Shown: positions 41,557-49,776 of the stretch, piece after piece | How the letters are laid out: each line of letters opens with the position of its first letter | Position numbering within the stretch: the stretch's first letter is position 1 | Assembly (NCBI GenBank): GCA_964462295.1 | Contig: CAYWXH010000003.1 | Location: 11,540 to 75,539, forward strand | Direction: 5' to 3' | DNA length: 64,000 nucleotides | Source: JALVIU01 sp964462295 | GTDB taxonomy: Bacteria > Atribacterota > JALVIU01 | Made by a program: the position numbers and the translations under genes | Notes under the pieces: model-generated | What the model was told of the DNA's origin: nothing | The model's database searches: none | The model's input: the letters and a program-made list of their open reading frames with translations, nothing else

Positions 41557-42647
41557 AAATCAAAACTTATAGGGCAACAAATATGCAAAAAGGGCTTATG
41601 ATGGTAAAAGATGAGATGGGTCCACAAGCGGTAATTCTTGAAACCCGCAATGTTAAGGTAGGTGGTTTTTTTGGCCTTTTTGCAAAAAAAATGGTAGAGA
41701 TAGTTGCAGCAAGTGATTATCCCGAAGATGTAGAAGATAAAATATATAAAGAAAATACACAGGATAATATAGTACAACCTCCCATTCCTCTTTTTAAATA
41801 CCATACACCTGTTTTTAAAAGTAAAAAGTTACAGAATCTTTATGAAGTTTTGGTAAAAAATGAATTGGATGAAGCATTTTCTGCAAATTTGGTAGGAGAG
41901 ATAGAAAGAGAACTATCTGGCGATTTGCTAGATGATGATAATGCCTTAATGGAAAAAGTCACAGAGAAACTAGAAGGACTATTTCTATTTTCTGGACCTA
42001 TAGATATAGATAAACCTAATAAAGTTATATTTTTTGTAGGCCCTACAGGGGTAGGTAAAACTACTACAATTGCAAAGATAGCAGCTTTTTTTACGCTTAA
42101 TATGAAGAAAAAGGTTGTACTTGTAAGTATAGATACCTTTAGGATAGCAGCAGTAGAGCAGTTAAGAACTTATGCTGAAATCCTTGGGGTACCTTTTAAT
42201 GTAGTTTTTACCCCTTTGGAGCTTGAAAGAATAGTAAAGGCTTATAATGATGCAGATCTTATTTTGGTTGATACAGCAGGGAGAAGTCCTAAAAATGAAT
42301 TGAGAATGTCAGAACTTAAGGGATTCGTGACAAAGATTTTTCCTAAAGAGGTGTATCTGGTTTTAAGCATAGGGACAAGATATACAGACCTAAAAGAGGC
42401 TGTAGAGAGATTTATTCCATTAAATATAGATAAGTTTATATTTACTAAACTTGATGAGTCTAGTCTTTTTCTGGGTAATATGTTTAAATTAATGAAAGAA
42501 TATCATTTGCCCATTTCCTATATCACCTTTGGTCAAAATGTTCCTGATGATATAGATGTGGCAACAATGAATAATATCCTGGAAAGGTGTATGTATGATG
42601 AATATCGTTGGGGACCAGGCAGCGAAATTAAGGCAAATAGTAATTGA
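41553..42647 (+). CDS. flhF: flagellar GTPase FlhF
   Basis: A 364-residue SRP-type GTPase that sets flagellum position and number. It has an N-terminal B domain (MKIKTYRATNMQKGLMMVKDEMGPQAVIL), then the NG domain with P-loop VGPTGVGKTTTIAKIAAFF, VSIDTFRIAAVEQLRTYA, DTAGRS and TKLDES. It starts at TTG in the flhA stop (TTGA). It overlaps flhG by 53 nt, so the C-terminal 17 codons also encode the FlhG N-terminus in another frame. Confidence 0.94.
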   Translation: MKIKTYRATNMQKGLMMVKDEMGPQAVILETRNVKVGGFFGLFAKKMVEIVAASDYPEDVEDKIYKENTQDNIVQPPIPLFKYHTPVFKSKKLQNLYEVLVKNELDEAFSANLVGEIERELSGDLLDDDNALMEKVTEKLEGLFLFSGPIDIDKPNKVIFFVGPTGVGKTTTIAKIAAFFTLNMKKKVVLVSIDTFRIAAVEQLRTYAEILGVPFNVVFTPLELERIVKAYNDADLILVDTAGRSPKNELRMSELKGFVTKIFPKEVYLVLSIGTRYTDLKEAVERFIPLNIDKFIFTKLDESSLFLGNMFKLMKEYHLPISYITFGQNVPDDIDVATMNNILERCMYDEYRWGPGSEIKANSN

Positions 42648-43497
42648 GAGCGGCGAAATACCAGAGGATGTTAAGACTCAACGCCTAAGAAGTATAGCTA
42701 TTACATCTGGCAAAGGCGGTGTAGGCAAGACAAATATTGCAACTAATCTTGCAATAGCCCTTGCTGAGAAAACAAATAAAAAAATATATATACTGGATGC
42801 TGACCTGGGACTTGCCAATATTGATGTGATATTAGGGATAACCCCTAAGTACAATCTTGCACATGTAATAAGAGGAGAAAAAGAGTTAGAAGAGATTCTT
42901 GTTAAAGGGCCCATGGGTGTAAACATAATCCCAGGCACATCTGGAGTCTCTGAACTTGCAAATCTTTCTAAAGAAGAGAGGGAAAGATTTTTAGAGAAAC
43001 TCTCCTCTTTAGAAAATGAAGATGGTATACTTATAATAGATACAGGGGCTGGTATAGATGATAATGTATTGGATTTTGTTCTTTCCTCTGATGAGGTTAT
43101 AGTTGTGACTACGCCTGAACCTACAGCGATAACTGATGCATATGCCCTTATAAAGATTATAGCCTCATCAAAAAATGATGTGAATATAAATCTTTTGGTA
43201 AATATGATAAGAAAAGAAGAAGAATTTGAATTGGTAACACGGGGGATACTGCTTGTTGCAAAACAGTTTTTAGGAGTAGATGTTAAGAAATTGGGTTATG
43301 TATACTATGATAGCATAGTTTCAAAATCTGTTCTTTCTCAAGATGCTTTTTATATACTCTATCCTGATAGTATTGCTACAAAATGTATAAATAATATTGC
43401 ACTTTTTCTTCTTAACAAAAATGATGAGGTAAAAGATGTGAAAAGACCCACTTTCTTTAGAAGACTTTTAAATTCTATAAAGGAAAAGGTTGGTTAA
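42595..43497 (+). CDS. flhG: flagellar number regulator FlhG (MinD-like ATPase)
   Basis: A 300-residue MinD-family ATPase controlling flagellar number together with FlhF. The N-terminal DQAAKLRQIV matches the DQAxxLR motif through which FlhG stimulates FlhF, which supports the start at ATG 42595 (or 42598) despite the 53-nt overlap. The deviant Walker A is SGKGGVGKTNIATNLA; DADLGLANIDVILG and DTGAGID follow. An amphipathic C-terminal end (FFRRLLNSIKEKV) could bind the membrane as in MinD. Confidence 0.93.
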   Translation: MMNIVGDQAAKLRQIVIESGEIPEDVKTQRLRSIAITSGKGGVGKTNIATNLAIALAEKTNKKIYILDADLGLANIDVILGITPKYNLAHVIRGEKELEEILVKGPMGVNIIPGTSGVSELANLSKEERERFLEKLSSLENEDGILIIDTGAGIDDNVLDFVLSSDEVIVVTTPEPTAITDAYALIKIIASSKNDVNINLLVNMIRKEEEFELVTRGILLVAKQFLGVDVKKLGYVYYDSIVSKSVLSQDAFYILYPDSIATKCINNIALFLLNKNDEVKDVKRPTFFRRLLNSIKEKVG

Positions 43498-43500
43498 AAT

Positions 43501-44268
43501 ATGCCCAAACTAGAGAGTATCTTATCAATTAATGATAATGTATACCTTGAAGTATTAGATGGACCTGTAGGTGGAAAGAATTTTGTTACAAGGGTAGAGG
43601 ATATTACAAAAGATAGTATCGTTTTAGCCGCTCCTTTTGATAGAGAAAGAAAGGTGTATGTGTATCTAAGAAATGGAACAAGGGTAAGAGTTTCTTTTCC
43701 TAAAAAAGATGCTATATATCAATTTAATGCAAAGATATCAGATTCACGTACGGGAAGGCTTCCATTTGTAGTTATATCAAAACCTAAAGAGATTCTTAGA
43801 TTTCAGAGAAGGGAATTTGTAAGACTTGATGATATTATTCGGGTTTCATATAAGATAGCTGTATCAGAAGATATGAAGGTAAAGTACAAATTGGTTGATC
43901 GTAAGGAACTTAATGATATAGAACTTGGAAGTAAGGAGGATAGATTTTTAAATGGATTTACAAAAAATATAAGTGGGAATGGAATGCTTCTTGTTATAAA
44001 AAAAGACATAGCAAAAATTGGTAATCTCCTTGAAATCTCTTTTACTTTACCAGGAAGGGAAAAGAGATTTAATGTAGTGGGAGAGATAGTTAGGATTGCC
44101 GATGAGATAAGGGTAGACTATCCTGATGAAATAGGTGTAGGGGTAAGATTTGTAAAGATTAATGAAAAAGATAGAACAGAAATAATTAGGTATATTTTTG
44201 ATAAACAAAGAGAGATGATAAAGAAAGGTCTGGTGAATCAACGAAGAAAAGGGGGTATAGTAGCATGA
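43501..44268 (+). CDS. flagellar brake PilZ/YcgR-type protein
   Basis: A 255-residue c-di-GMP receptor. It has an N-terminal YcgR-like domain (IDDNVYLEVLDG-type strand, FVTRVEDI) and a PilZ domain starting with RFQRREFVRLDD (RxxxR) and the second half-site NISGNGMLLVIK. Such proteins slow or steer the motor when c-di-GMP is high. An HD-GYP phosphodiesterase gene in the same operon would lower that signal. It overlaps cheC by 4 nt. Confidence 0.9.
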   Translation: MPKLESILSINDNVYLEVLDGPVGGKNFVTRVEDITKDSIVLAAPFDRERKVYVYLRNGTRVRVSFPKKDAIYQFNAKISDSRTGRLPFVVISKPKEILRFQRREFVRLDDIIRVSYKIAVSEDMKVKYKLVDRKELNDIELGSKEDRFLNGFTKNISGNGMLLVIKKDIAKIGNLLEISFTLPGREKRFNVVGEIVRIADEIRVDYPDEIGVGVRFVKINEKDRTEIIRYIFDKQREMIKKGLVNQRRKGGIVA

Positions 44269-44885
44269 TAAAATTTGAGGATCTAAAGGATTTCCATCTC
44301 GATGTTCTAAAGGAACTTTCTAACATTGGAATGGGGAATGCCGCCACCTCTCTTTCTCAAATGATAGGACAGAAAGTGGATATAAGAGTTCCTAGGGTTT
44401 CCGTATTGCCCTTTAATGAGATATATACGGTTTTAGGTGAGAGAGAGGCGCTGGTAGGTGGAATTTTTTTTGAAATTGAAGGAGATTTAAATGGAGAAAT
44501 ATTGTTTCTCTTTCCTACAAAGAGTATTAAACTACTTTTGAGGCTTTTTACAGGGATGGAGGAGGATTTTCCTCCTATATCTGAAATGGCCCAGTCTATG
44601 TTACAAGAGGTAGGGAATATTCTATGTGGGTCTTTTCTAAATGCACTTTCAGAATTTACATCCTTTAAGATCTATCCTACAACACCTGCTTTTGGTATGG
44701 ACATGGCCGAGTCCTTGTTAAGTTCTATATTAGTTGCTATAGGGGAGATAGAGGATTATGCACTTATCATAGAGACAGAATTTATCATTGGAGAAGAAGA
44801 TTTTAATGCCTTTTTCTTTTTCCTACCAACTCCAGGGTCACTTTCAAAGATATTAAAAGCTGTAGGGGTGGATACAGGTGAGTAA
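44265..44885 (+). CDS. cheC: CheY-P phosphatase CheC
   Basis: A 206-residue protein with both active-site helices: ELSNIGMGNAATSLSQMIG (near residue 16) and LQEVGNILCGSFLNALSEF (near 115), each with the Glu/Asn pair. CheC removes phosphate from CheY-P and is activated by CheD, whose gene follows with an 8 nt overlap. The presence of CheC and CheD points to Bacillus/Thermotoga-style chemotaxis. Confidence 0.94.
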   Translation: MIKFEDLKDFHLDVLKELSNIGMGNAATSLSQMIGQKVDIRVPRVSVLPFNEIYTVLGEREALVGGIFFEIEGDLNGEILFLFPTKSIKLLLRLFTGMEEDFPPISEMAQSMLQEVGNILCGSFLNALSEFTSFKIYPTTPAFGMDMAESLLSSILVAIGEIEDYALIIETEFIIGEEDFNAFFFFLPTPGSLSKILKAVGVDTGE

Positions 44886-45372
44886 GATAATAAAGGTTGG
44901 AATGGCCGATATGGCCGTAAGTAATGATAGCTCTGCTATGCTTATTACATATGCATTAGGCTCTTGTGTAGGTGTAAGTCTCTATGACCCTGATAAGAAG
45001 GTAGGAGGCCTTATCCATGTTATGTTGCCATCAAGTGATAAATTTAAAGCTGATCCTCGTTCTCCCAAGTTTGCAGATACCGGTATCCCTGCCATTGTAG
45101 AGGATATAGTAAAGATTGGAGGGAGAAAGAATAAATTGGTAGCAAAGATTGCAGGAGGTGCGCAGATGTTTGCATCTTCTGCAAAATCTAAAAGTAGTGT
45201 ATTAAATATAGGTAGTAGAAATGTAGAAGCAGTAAAGGAAAATCTAAAAAAGCTAAATATTCCTATAGTTGCAGAAGATACAGGTGCAAATTATGCACGA
45301 ACTATGGAGTTTTATTTAGAAGATGGAAAAGTCCTTATTAAGACTATAGGAAAAGGAGAGAAGGTCCTTTGA
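44878..45372 (+). CDS. cheD: chemoreceptor glutamine deamidase CheD
   Basis: A 164-residue enzyme converting Gln to Glu on methyl-accepting receptors and binding CheC. The catalytic Cys lies in YALGSCVGVSLYD; His is in GGLIHVMLPSS; Thr is in the FADTGIPAIVE segment. GTG start overlaps cheC by 8 nt. It overlaps fliA by 4 nt (TTGA). Confidence 0.94.
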   Translation: MSKIIKVGMADMAVSNDSSAMLITYALGSCVGVSLYDPDKKVGGLIHVMLPSSDKFKADPRSPKFADTGIPAIVEDIVKIGGRKNKLVAKIAGGAQMFASSAKSKSSVLNIGSRNVEAVKENLKKLNIPIVAEDTGANYARTMEFYLEDGKVLIKTIGKGEKVL

Positions 45373-46103
45373 GGCCTAATGATTTATCAGAAGAGCAATT
45401 ATGGAAACTTTATAAAAATACCGATGATAAAAGTATAGAAAAGAGACTAATAGAAAGATATTTACCAATTGTAAAATCGGTGGTAAATCAGGTATACCCC
45501 CTTTTATATGGAAATGTTGATAAAGAAGACCTTGAAAGTTATGGTATCTTTGGTCTGATAGATGCAGTAAGAAAGTTCGACCTTAAAAAGAATGTAAGGT
45601 TTGAAAACTATGCTCGTATAAGAATTAGAGGGGCTATATTTGACAATATTCGTACACTTAGTTGGTTTCCTCGTTCCTTTATGGATAAAGTCAAGAGGAT
45701 AGAAGGACTTTATCAAAAAAAAGAACAGGAACTCGGTAGAATCCCTACCGATGAAGAAATGGCCGAGGAATTAGGGGTAAGTGTAGATAAATTTCGAAAA
45801 ATGCTTGCAGAGGTAAGAGGGATAGGCCTTGTTTCTCTAGAGGAGAGAGAATGGGAGGCAAAGGATTTAAAATATGATCCACTGACTATTTCATTAGATG
45901 AAAGCCTAAGAGATGTACTTAAAGAGACAATAGATAATTTACCTGAAAGGGAAAGATATATAATTAGTTTGTACTACTATGAGGGTTTGAGTTTTAAAGA
46001 AATTGCAAAAGTATTGGGATTATCTGAATCAAGAATTTCTCAAATCCATACTAAAACCTTACTTTTATTAAGATCAAGGTTAAATGAGGCTTTGGGGGGA
46101 TAA
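45369..46103 (+). CDS. fliA: flagellar sigma factor FliA (sigma-28 type)
   Basis: A 244-residue sigma-70 family factor with regions 2 (DLESYGIFGLIDAVRKFDLKKNVRFENYARIRIRGAIFDNIR), 3 (GRIPTDEEMAEELGVSVDKFRKML) and 4 (LPERERYIISLYYYEGLSFKEIAKVLGLSESRISQIHTKTL). Layout matches FliA/SigD/WhiG. It starts at TTG overlapping the cheD stop (TTGA). It directs late flagellar and chemotaxis genes. No FlgM gene is in the window. Confidence 0.93.
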   Translation: MRPNDLSEEQLWKLYKNTDDKSIEKRLIERYLPIVKSVVNQVYPLLYGNVDKEDLESYGIFGLIDAVRKFDLKKNVRFENYARIRIRGAIFDNIRTLSWFPRSFMDKVKRIEGLYQKKEQELGRIPTDEEMAEELGVSVDKFRKMLAEVRGIGLVSLEEREWEAKDLKYDPLTISLDESLRDVLKETIDNLPERERYIISLYYYEGLSFKEIAKVLGLSESRISQIHTKTLLLLRSRLNEALGG

Positions 46104-46106
46104 GAG

Positions 46107-47507
46107 GTGAAGATAAAGCTTGAGTTCTCCAAAAACAATATGGAGGCCTATGTAGAGATAGTTTCAGAAGAGGACGGTGTGTTAGAGAAGGAGTATTTAG
46201 AAAAAAAGGTCATCCTTGATTTTCTTAGAGACCAAGGGCTAAGTTACGGTATAAAAGAGAATTTACCCGATGTTTTTAAAATAGGACAAAGATACCTTGT
46301 TGCAGTGGGTAAACCCCCTACCCCTGGAAAAGATGCTATTATAGAGTTATTACATAATACCGATAGGGAGATTAAACCTAAGATTTTAGAAGATGGCAGG
46401 GTAGATTATAGGGAACTCGATACGACAGTGATTGTAAAAAAAGGGGAGGTTATTTTAAAGCGTAAGCCTCCTACAGAGGGCTCTCCTGGTATAAGTGTAA
46501 AAGGGGAAATTGTACCATCAAGGCCTGGAAGAGAAGTTCCTTTACCGATAGGATTAAATGTTGAGATATCTAAAGATGATCCAAATATACTTGTATCGAA
46601 GATAGATGGGCAACTTATCGAGGAAGATGAGAAAATTAGTGTATTTCCAGTCTATGAGGTAAAAGGCAATCTTGATTTTTCTGTGGGTAATGTTAGTTTT
46701 CCTGGAAATGTTATAATAAGGAGAAATGTTAAACCTGGATTTAAAATAGAGGCCAAAGGAAAGGTGGAGGTATATGAATCTGCTGAAGAATGTGATATAA
46801 TATCAGAAGGAGATATAATAATAAGAAAATCTTTTATAGGTAAAAATAGATCTTTACTTAAAAGTGATGGTAGTATTACTGTAGGTTTTATAGATGGGGC
46901 AAAGGCATTTGCAAAAAAAGATATAATTTCTCATTCTGCTATTATGCATAGTAATATATCTGCAGGAGAGAGTGTTATTGTGGAGGGAAAGGGTATTATT
47001 ACAGGGGGAGAAATTCAAGCAGAGAAGGGTATAGTGGCAAGAATTGTGGGCTCAAAATTTGGTACACATACAGTTTTAAAGATTAAAAAACCTGTAGATA
47101 CTACTAATAAAATAAAAAATTTAAGAGAGAGTTTAAAAGAAAAGAGTAAACTTATACAAAGCTTAGATGTAAAAATAAAGGTATTTGGACAGGATTTTAC
47201 CTTTGAGAAATTAAAAAAGTCCTTTTTAAGAAAAGAACTAAAAATGTCTCCTCCACAGGAGGTATTAGTAAAGAAGCTATTAGCAACATATGATACCTTG
47301 ATGAAAGAAGTAGAAACTATTCAGAAAGAGATATTATCTTTAGATAATTTAATTCAAAAATTTAAAAATTCTGTTATAATAATAAAAGATACTGTGTTTC
47401 CTGGTGTTATTATTATGTTTGATGAAAATTTCTATAAAGTTAGAGATGCATTGCGGGGTGTGAAATTTTACCTTGAGGGTAATGAGATAAAGATTTCAGA
47501 TGCATAG
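46107..47507 (+). CDS. fapA: FapA (DUF342) family protein
   Basis: A 466-residue protein: an N-terminal domain, a long parallel-beta-helix-like region (IIRRNVKPGFKIEAKGKVEVYES and EEGDIIIRKSFIGKNRS-like strands), then a coiled coil (about 330-430) with KSKLIQSLDVKIKVF. DUF342/FapA is a polymer-forming or cytoskeletal-looking family, common in the flagellar-chemotaxis operons of many bacteria; its role is unclear. GTG start 3 nt after the fliA stop with GGGGGGA upstream. Confidence 0.85.
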   Translation: MKIKLEFSKNNMEAYVEIVSEEDGVLEKEYLEKKVILDFLRDQGLSYGIKENLPDVFKIGQRYLVAVGKPPTPGKDAIIELLHNTDREIKPKILEDGRVDYRELDTTVIVKKGEVILKRKPPTEGSPGISVKGEIVPSRPGREVPLPIGLNVEISKDDPNILVSKIDGQLIEEDEKISVFPVYEVKGNLDFSVGNVSFPGNVIIRRNVKPGFKIEAKGKVEVYESAEECDIISEGDIIIRKSFIGKNRSLLKSDGSITVGFIDGAKAFAKKDIISHSAIMHSNISAGESVIVEGKGIITGGEIQAEKGIVARIVGSKFGTHTVLKIKKPVDTTNKIKNLRESLKEKSKLIQSLDVKIKVFGQDFTFEKLKKSFLRKELKMSPPQEVLVKKLLATYDTLMKEVETIQKEILSLDNLIQKFKNSVIIIKDTVFPGVIIMFDENFYKVRDALRGVKFYLEGNEIKISDA

Positions 47508-47521
47508 GGAGGGTGGGACAG

Positions 47522-47857
47522 GTGGCACTTAGACCTATAGATTTACAAAATATTATAAATGCCTCTGTAGAGGTGGCAAAGGTGGCCCAGACAAGAAATG
47601 ATACACCTAACTTACAACAAGGTCAGTTCGCCATTCAACTTCAAAGAGAGGCAGATAGAAAAAAAGAGCAAATTCAAAAGGGAGAAGGAAATGATGCCCA
47701 GGAGACAAAAATAAAAGATGAACACCAGAGAAGAAGGGGCTCAGAAAGAGAACCCCAAAAAAGGAAAAGAGAACCATTAGTAAAAGAAGAAAAAGAAAAA
47801 ACCAAAAAAGTTCTTCTTGTAAAGAAAGAAGTTAAACATATTGATATAAAAATATAA
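47522..47857 (+). CDS. small highly charged protein of the motility operon
   Basis: A 111-residue protein. The N-terminal third (ALRPIDLQNIINASVEVAKVAQ) looks folded; the rest is Lys/Glu/Arg/Gln-rich and probably disordered or a coiled coil, ending in VLLVKKEVKHIDIKI. GTG 47522 is preferred over GTG 47513, because GGGAGGG (47508-47514) is correctly spaced for it. It lies between fapA and cheR. I do not recognise it; similar small charged proteins occur after fapA or fliA in other flagellar operons. Confidence 0.6.
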   Translation: MALRPIDLQNIINASVEVAKVAQTRNDTPNLQQGQFAIQLQREADRKKEQIQKGEGNDAQETKIKDEHQRRRGSEREPQKRKREPLVKEEKEKTKKVLLVKKEVKHIDIKI

Positions 47858-47882
47858 TAATGAAAAAAGGAGTTTGGAGGGA

Positions 47883-48737
47883 ATGATTAATACTGATTTT
47901 TTGAAAAATAGGAAGTTAAGTGATGAGGATTACATTTTATTCAGGGATTTTATATATAAAAAGACAGGTATATTTTTCCCTGAATCAAAAAAACTTGCAC
48001 TTGGGCATAAGTTATACAAAAGACTTAAAGCTTTGGGACTAAACACCTTTAGGGAGTATTATGATTACCTTAATAAAAAAGCGGGAGAAGATGAGTTTAA
48101 GGAACTATTTGTGGTTCTTACAACTAATGAAACAAGTTTCTTTAGAACCCCGAAACATTTTGAGGCCTTAAAGAAAGTGATATTCCCTGAACTTATGGAA
48201 AAACATGAAAAAGATGGAACAAGAAAGATAAGGGTCTGGTCTGCCGGATGTTCTATGGGAGAGGAGCCATATACTATAGCTATAACATATCTGGAATCGG
48301 CAGGGGTAAGAGCTAAAAAGTTTGATTTTAAAATTGTTGCTACAGATCTTAGTATAAAAGTGCTGAATATAGCGAAAGAAGGTGTTTATCCTGAGTCAGA
48401 GCTTGAAAAGGTAGATGAACCGCTAAGGGAAAAATATTTTACAAAGCTCCCTGATGGTTATTATAAGGTAAAAGATACATTAAAACGACTAATAGAATTT
48501 AAGACTCATAATCTCATTTCTGATCCCGGTTTCCCAGGTATGGATATAATATTTTGTAGAAATGTTATGATATACTTTGATAAAGAGGCAAAAACGAAAG
48601 TTGTAAAGAAATTCTATGATTCTTTGAATCCTGGGGGTTATTTCTTTGTTGGCCATGCAGAGTCTCTTTATGGAATCTCGAAAGAATTTAAATTTACAAA
48701 GATAGAAGGAGCGATACTTTACAGGAAGGAATCATGA
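47883..48737 (+). CDS. cheR: chemotaxis protein methyltransferase CheR
   Basis: A 284-residue SAM-dependent methyltransferase that adds methyl groups to receptor Glu. It has an N-terminal helical domain (DEDYILFRDFIYKKTGIFF), then VVLTTNETSFFRTPKHFEAL, IRVWSAGCSMGEEPYTIAI (SAM site), ATDLSIKVLNIAKEGVYPE and IIFCRNVMIYFDKE. ATG 47883 is preferred over TTG 47874 by distance to AAGGAG. It overlaps cheB by 4 nt. Confidence 0.95.
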   Translation: MINTDFLKNRKLSDEDYILFRDFIYKKTGIFFPESKKLALGHKLYKRLKALGLNTFREYYDYLNKKAGEDEFKELFVVLTTNETSFFRTPKHFEALKKVIFPELMEKHEKDGTRKIRVWSAGCSMGEEPYTIAITYLESAGVRAKKFDFKIVATDLSIKVLNIAKEGVYPESELEKVDEPLREKYFTKLPDGYYKVKDTLKRLIEFKTHNLISDPGFPGMDIIFCRNVMIYFDKEAKTKVVKKFYDSLNPGGYFFVGHAESLYGISKEFKFTKIEGAILYRKES

Positions 48738-49774
48738 ATAAGATAAAAGTTTTAGTGGTTGATGATACTGCTTTAATGAGAAAGCTTATATCTGATATCC
48801 TTACAAGGGATCCTGAGATAGAAGTCATAGGTACAGCACCAGATGGTTACTTGGCAATACAAAAGATTAAAAGACTTAAACCAGATGTTGTAACTATGGA
48901 TGTAGAGATGCCAAGAATGGATGGTCTTACTGCACTTTCTAAGATCATGGAAGAACATCCTGTCCCTGTAATAATGGTAAGTAGTCATACATATGAGGGG
49001 GCAAAAGTGACCCTTGAGGCACTCGAACTTGGTGCCTTTGATTTTATCCCTAAGCCTACGGGTATAAGGAGTGAAGCCTTTTCTATTATTGCTGATAATC
49101 TAATTGCAAAGGTAAAAGCTGCGGCAATGGCAAAATTGAAAAGAATAGAGAAAAAGAAAGAGGAAACAGAGACTCCAAGTATTAAAAAAATTGGGAGTAA
49201 AAAGTTTACGGCTAGTATAGTGGGTATAGGTATATCTACAGGGGGTCCCCCATCTTTGAGGACAATATTTAGGGAGTTTCCCGAAGATTATCCTATACCT
49301 ATAACAGTAGTACAGCATATGCCTCCTGGCTTTACCCGTGCACTTGCAGAGCGTTTGGACAAGATATCCAAGCTTCATGTAAAAGAGGCCGAACAGGGGG
49401 AGAGGCTGGAAAAGTACACAGCATATATAGCACCTGGAGATTACCATATGGAAATAAGAAATGGAAGAGTTGTTCTTAAGAAGGGTGAACGTATCTGGGG
49501 GCAAAGACCTGCAGCAGACCCTATGTTTTTTTCTATAGCAGAGGAGTATGGCAAATTTTCGCTTGGAGTAGTTATGACAGGTATGGGAAGAGATGGGGCA
49601 CAAGGGCTTAAGAAAATAAAGGAGAGGGGTGGGAAAACTATAGCCCAAAACAAGGAGACATGTGTAGTTTTTGGGATGCCAAGGGTGGCAATCGAAGAAG
49701 GTAGTGTCGACCTTGTAGTACCCCTTGAAGAGATTCCTGATGCTATTATTAAAATGAGTATTAAGGAGGAGTGA
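48734..49774 (+). CDS. cheB: chemotaxis methylesterase/glutamine deamidase CheB
   Basis: A 346-residue protein with a receiver domain (D10, D11, phospho-acceptor D56 in VTMDVEMPRMDG, K107 in FIPKPTG) and a methylesterase domain with S168 (GISTGGPPSL), H195 (VVQHMPPGFTRALAERLD) and an Asp in GVVMTGMGRDGAQG. It removes receptor methyl groups when phosphorylated by CheA. cheA follows after a 2 nt gap. Confidence 0.95.
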   Translation: MNKIKVLVVDDTALMRKLISDILTRDPEIEVIGTAPDGYLAIQKIKRLKPDVVTMDVEMPRMDGLTALSKIMEEHPVPVIMVSSHTYEGAKVTLEALELGAFDFIPKPTGIRSEAFSIIADNLIAKVKAAAMAKLKRIEKKKEETETPSIKKIGSKKFTASIVGIGISTGGPPSLRTIFREFPEDYPIPITVVQHMPPGFTRALAERLDKISKLHVKEAEQGERLEKYTAYIAPGDYHMEIRNGRVVLKKGERIWGQRPAADPMFFSIAEEYGKFSLGVVMTGMGRDGAQGLKKIKERGGKTIAQNKETCVVFGMPRVAIEEGSVDLVVPLEEIPDAIIKMSIKEE

Positions 49775-49776
49775 CT

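Noticed and set aside
41364..41804. 146-residue minus-strand ORF spanning the flhA/flhF junction
   Set aside because: Phe/Tyr/Cys-rich shadow over two strong genes.
49100..49648. 182-residue ORF on minus strand opposite cheB
   Set aside because: Low-complexity, Cys/Tyr/Phe-rich antisense product over the CheB catalytic domain; shadow ORF.
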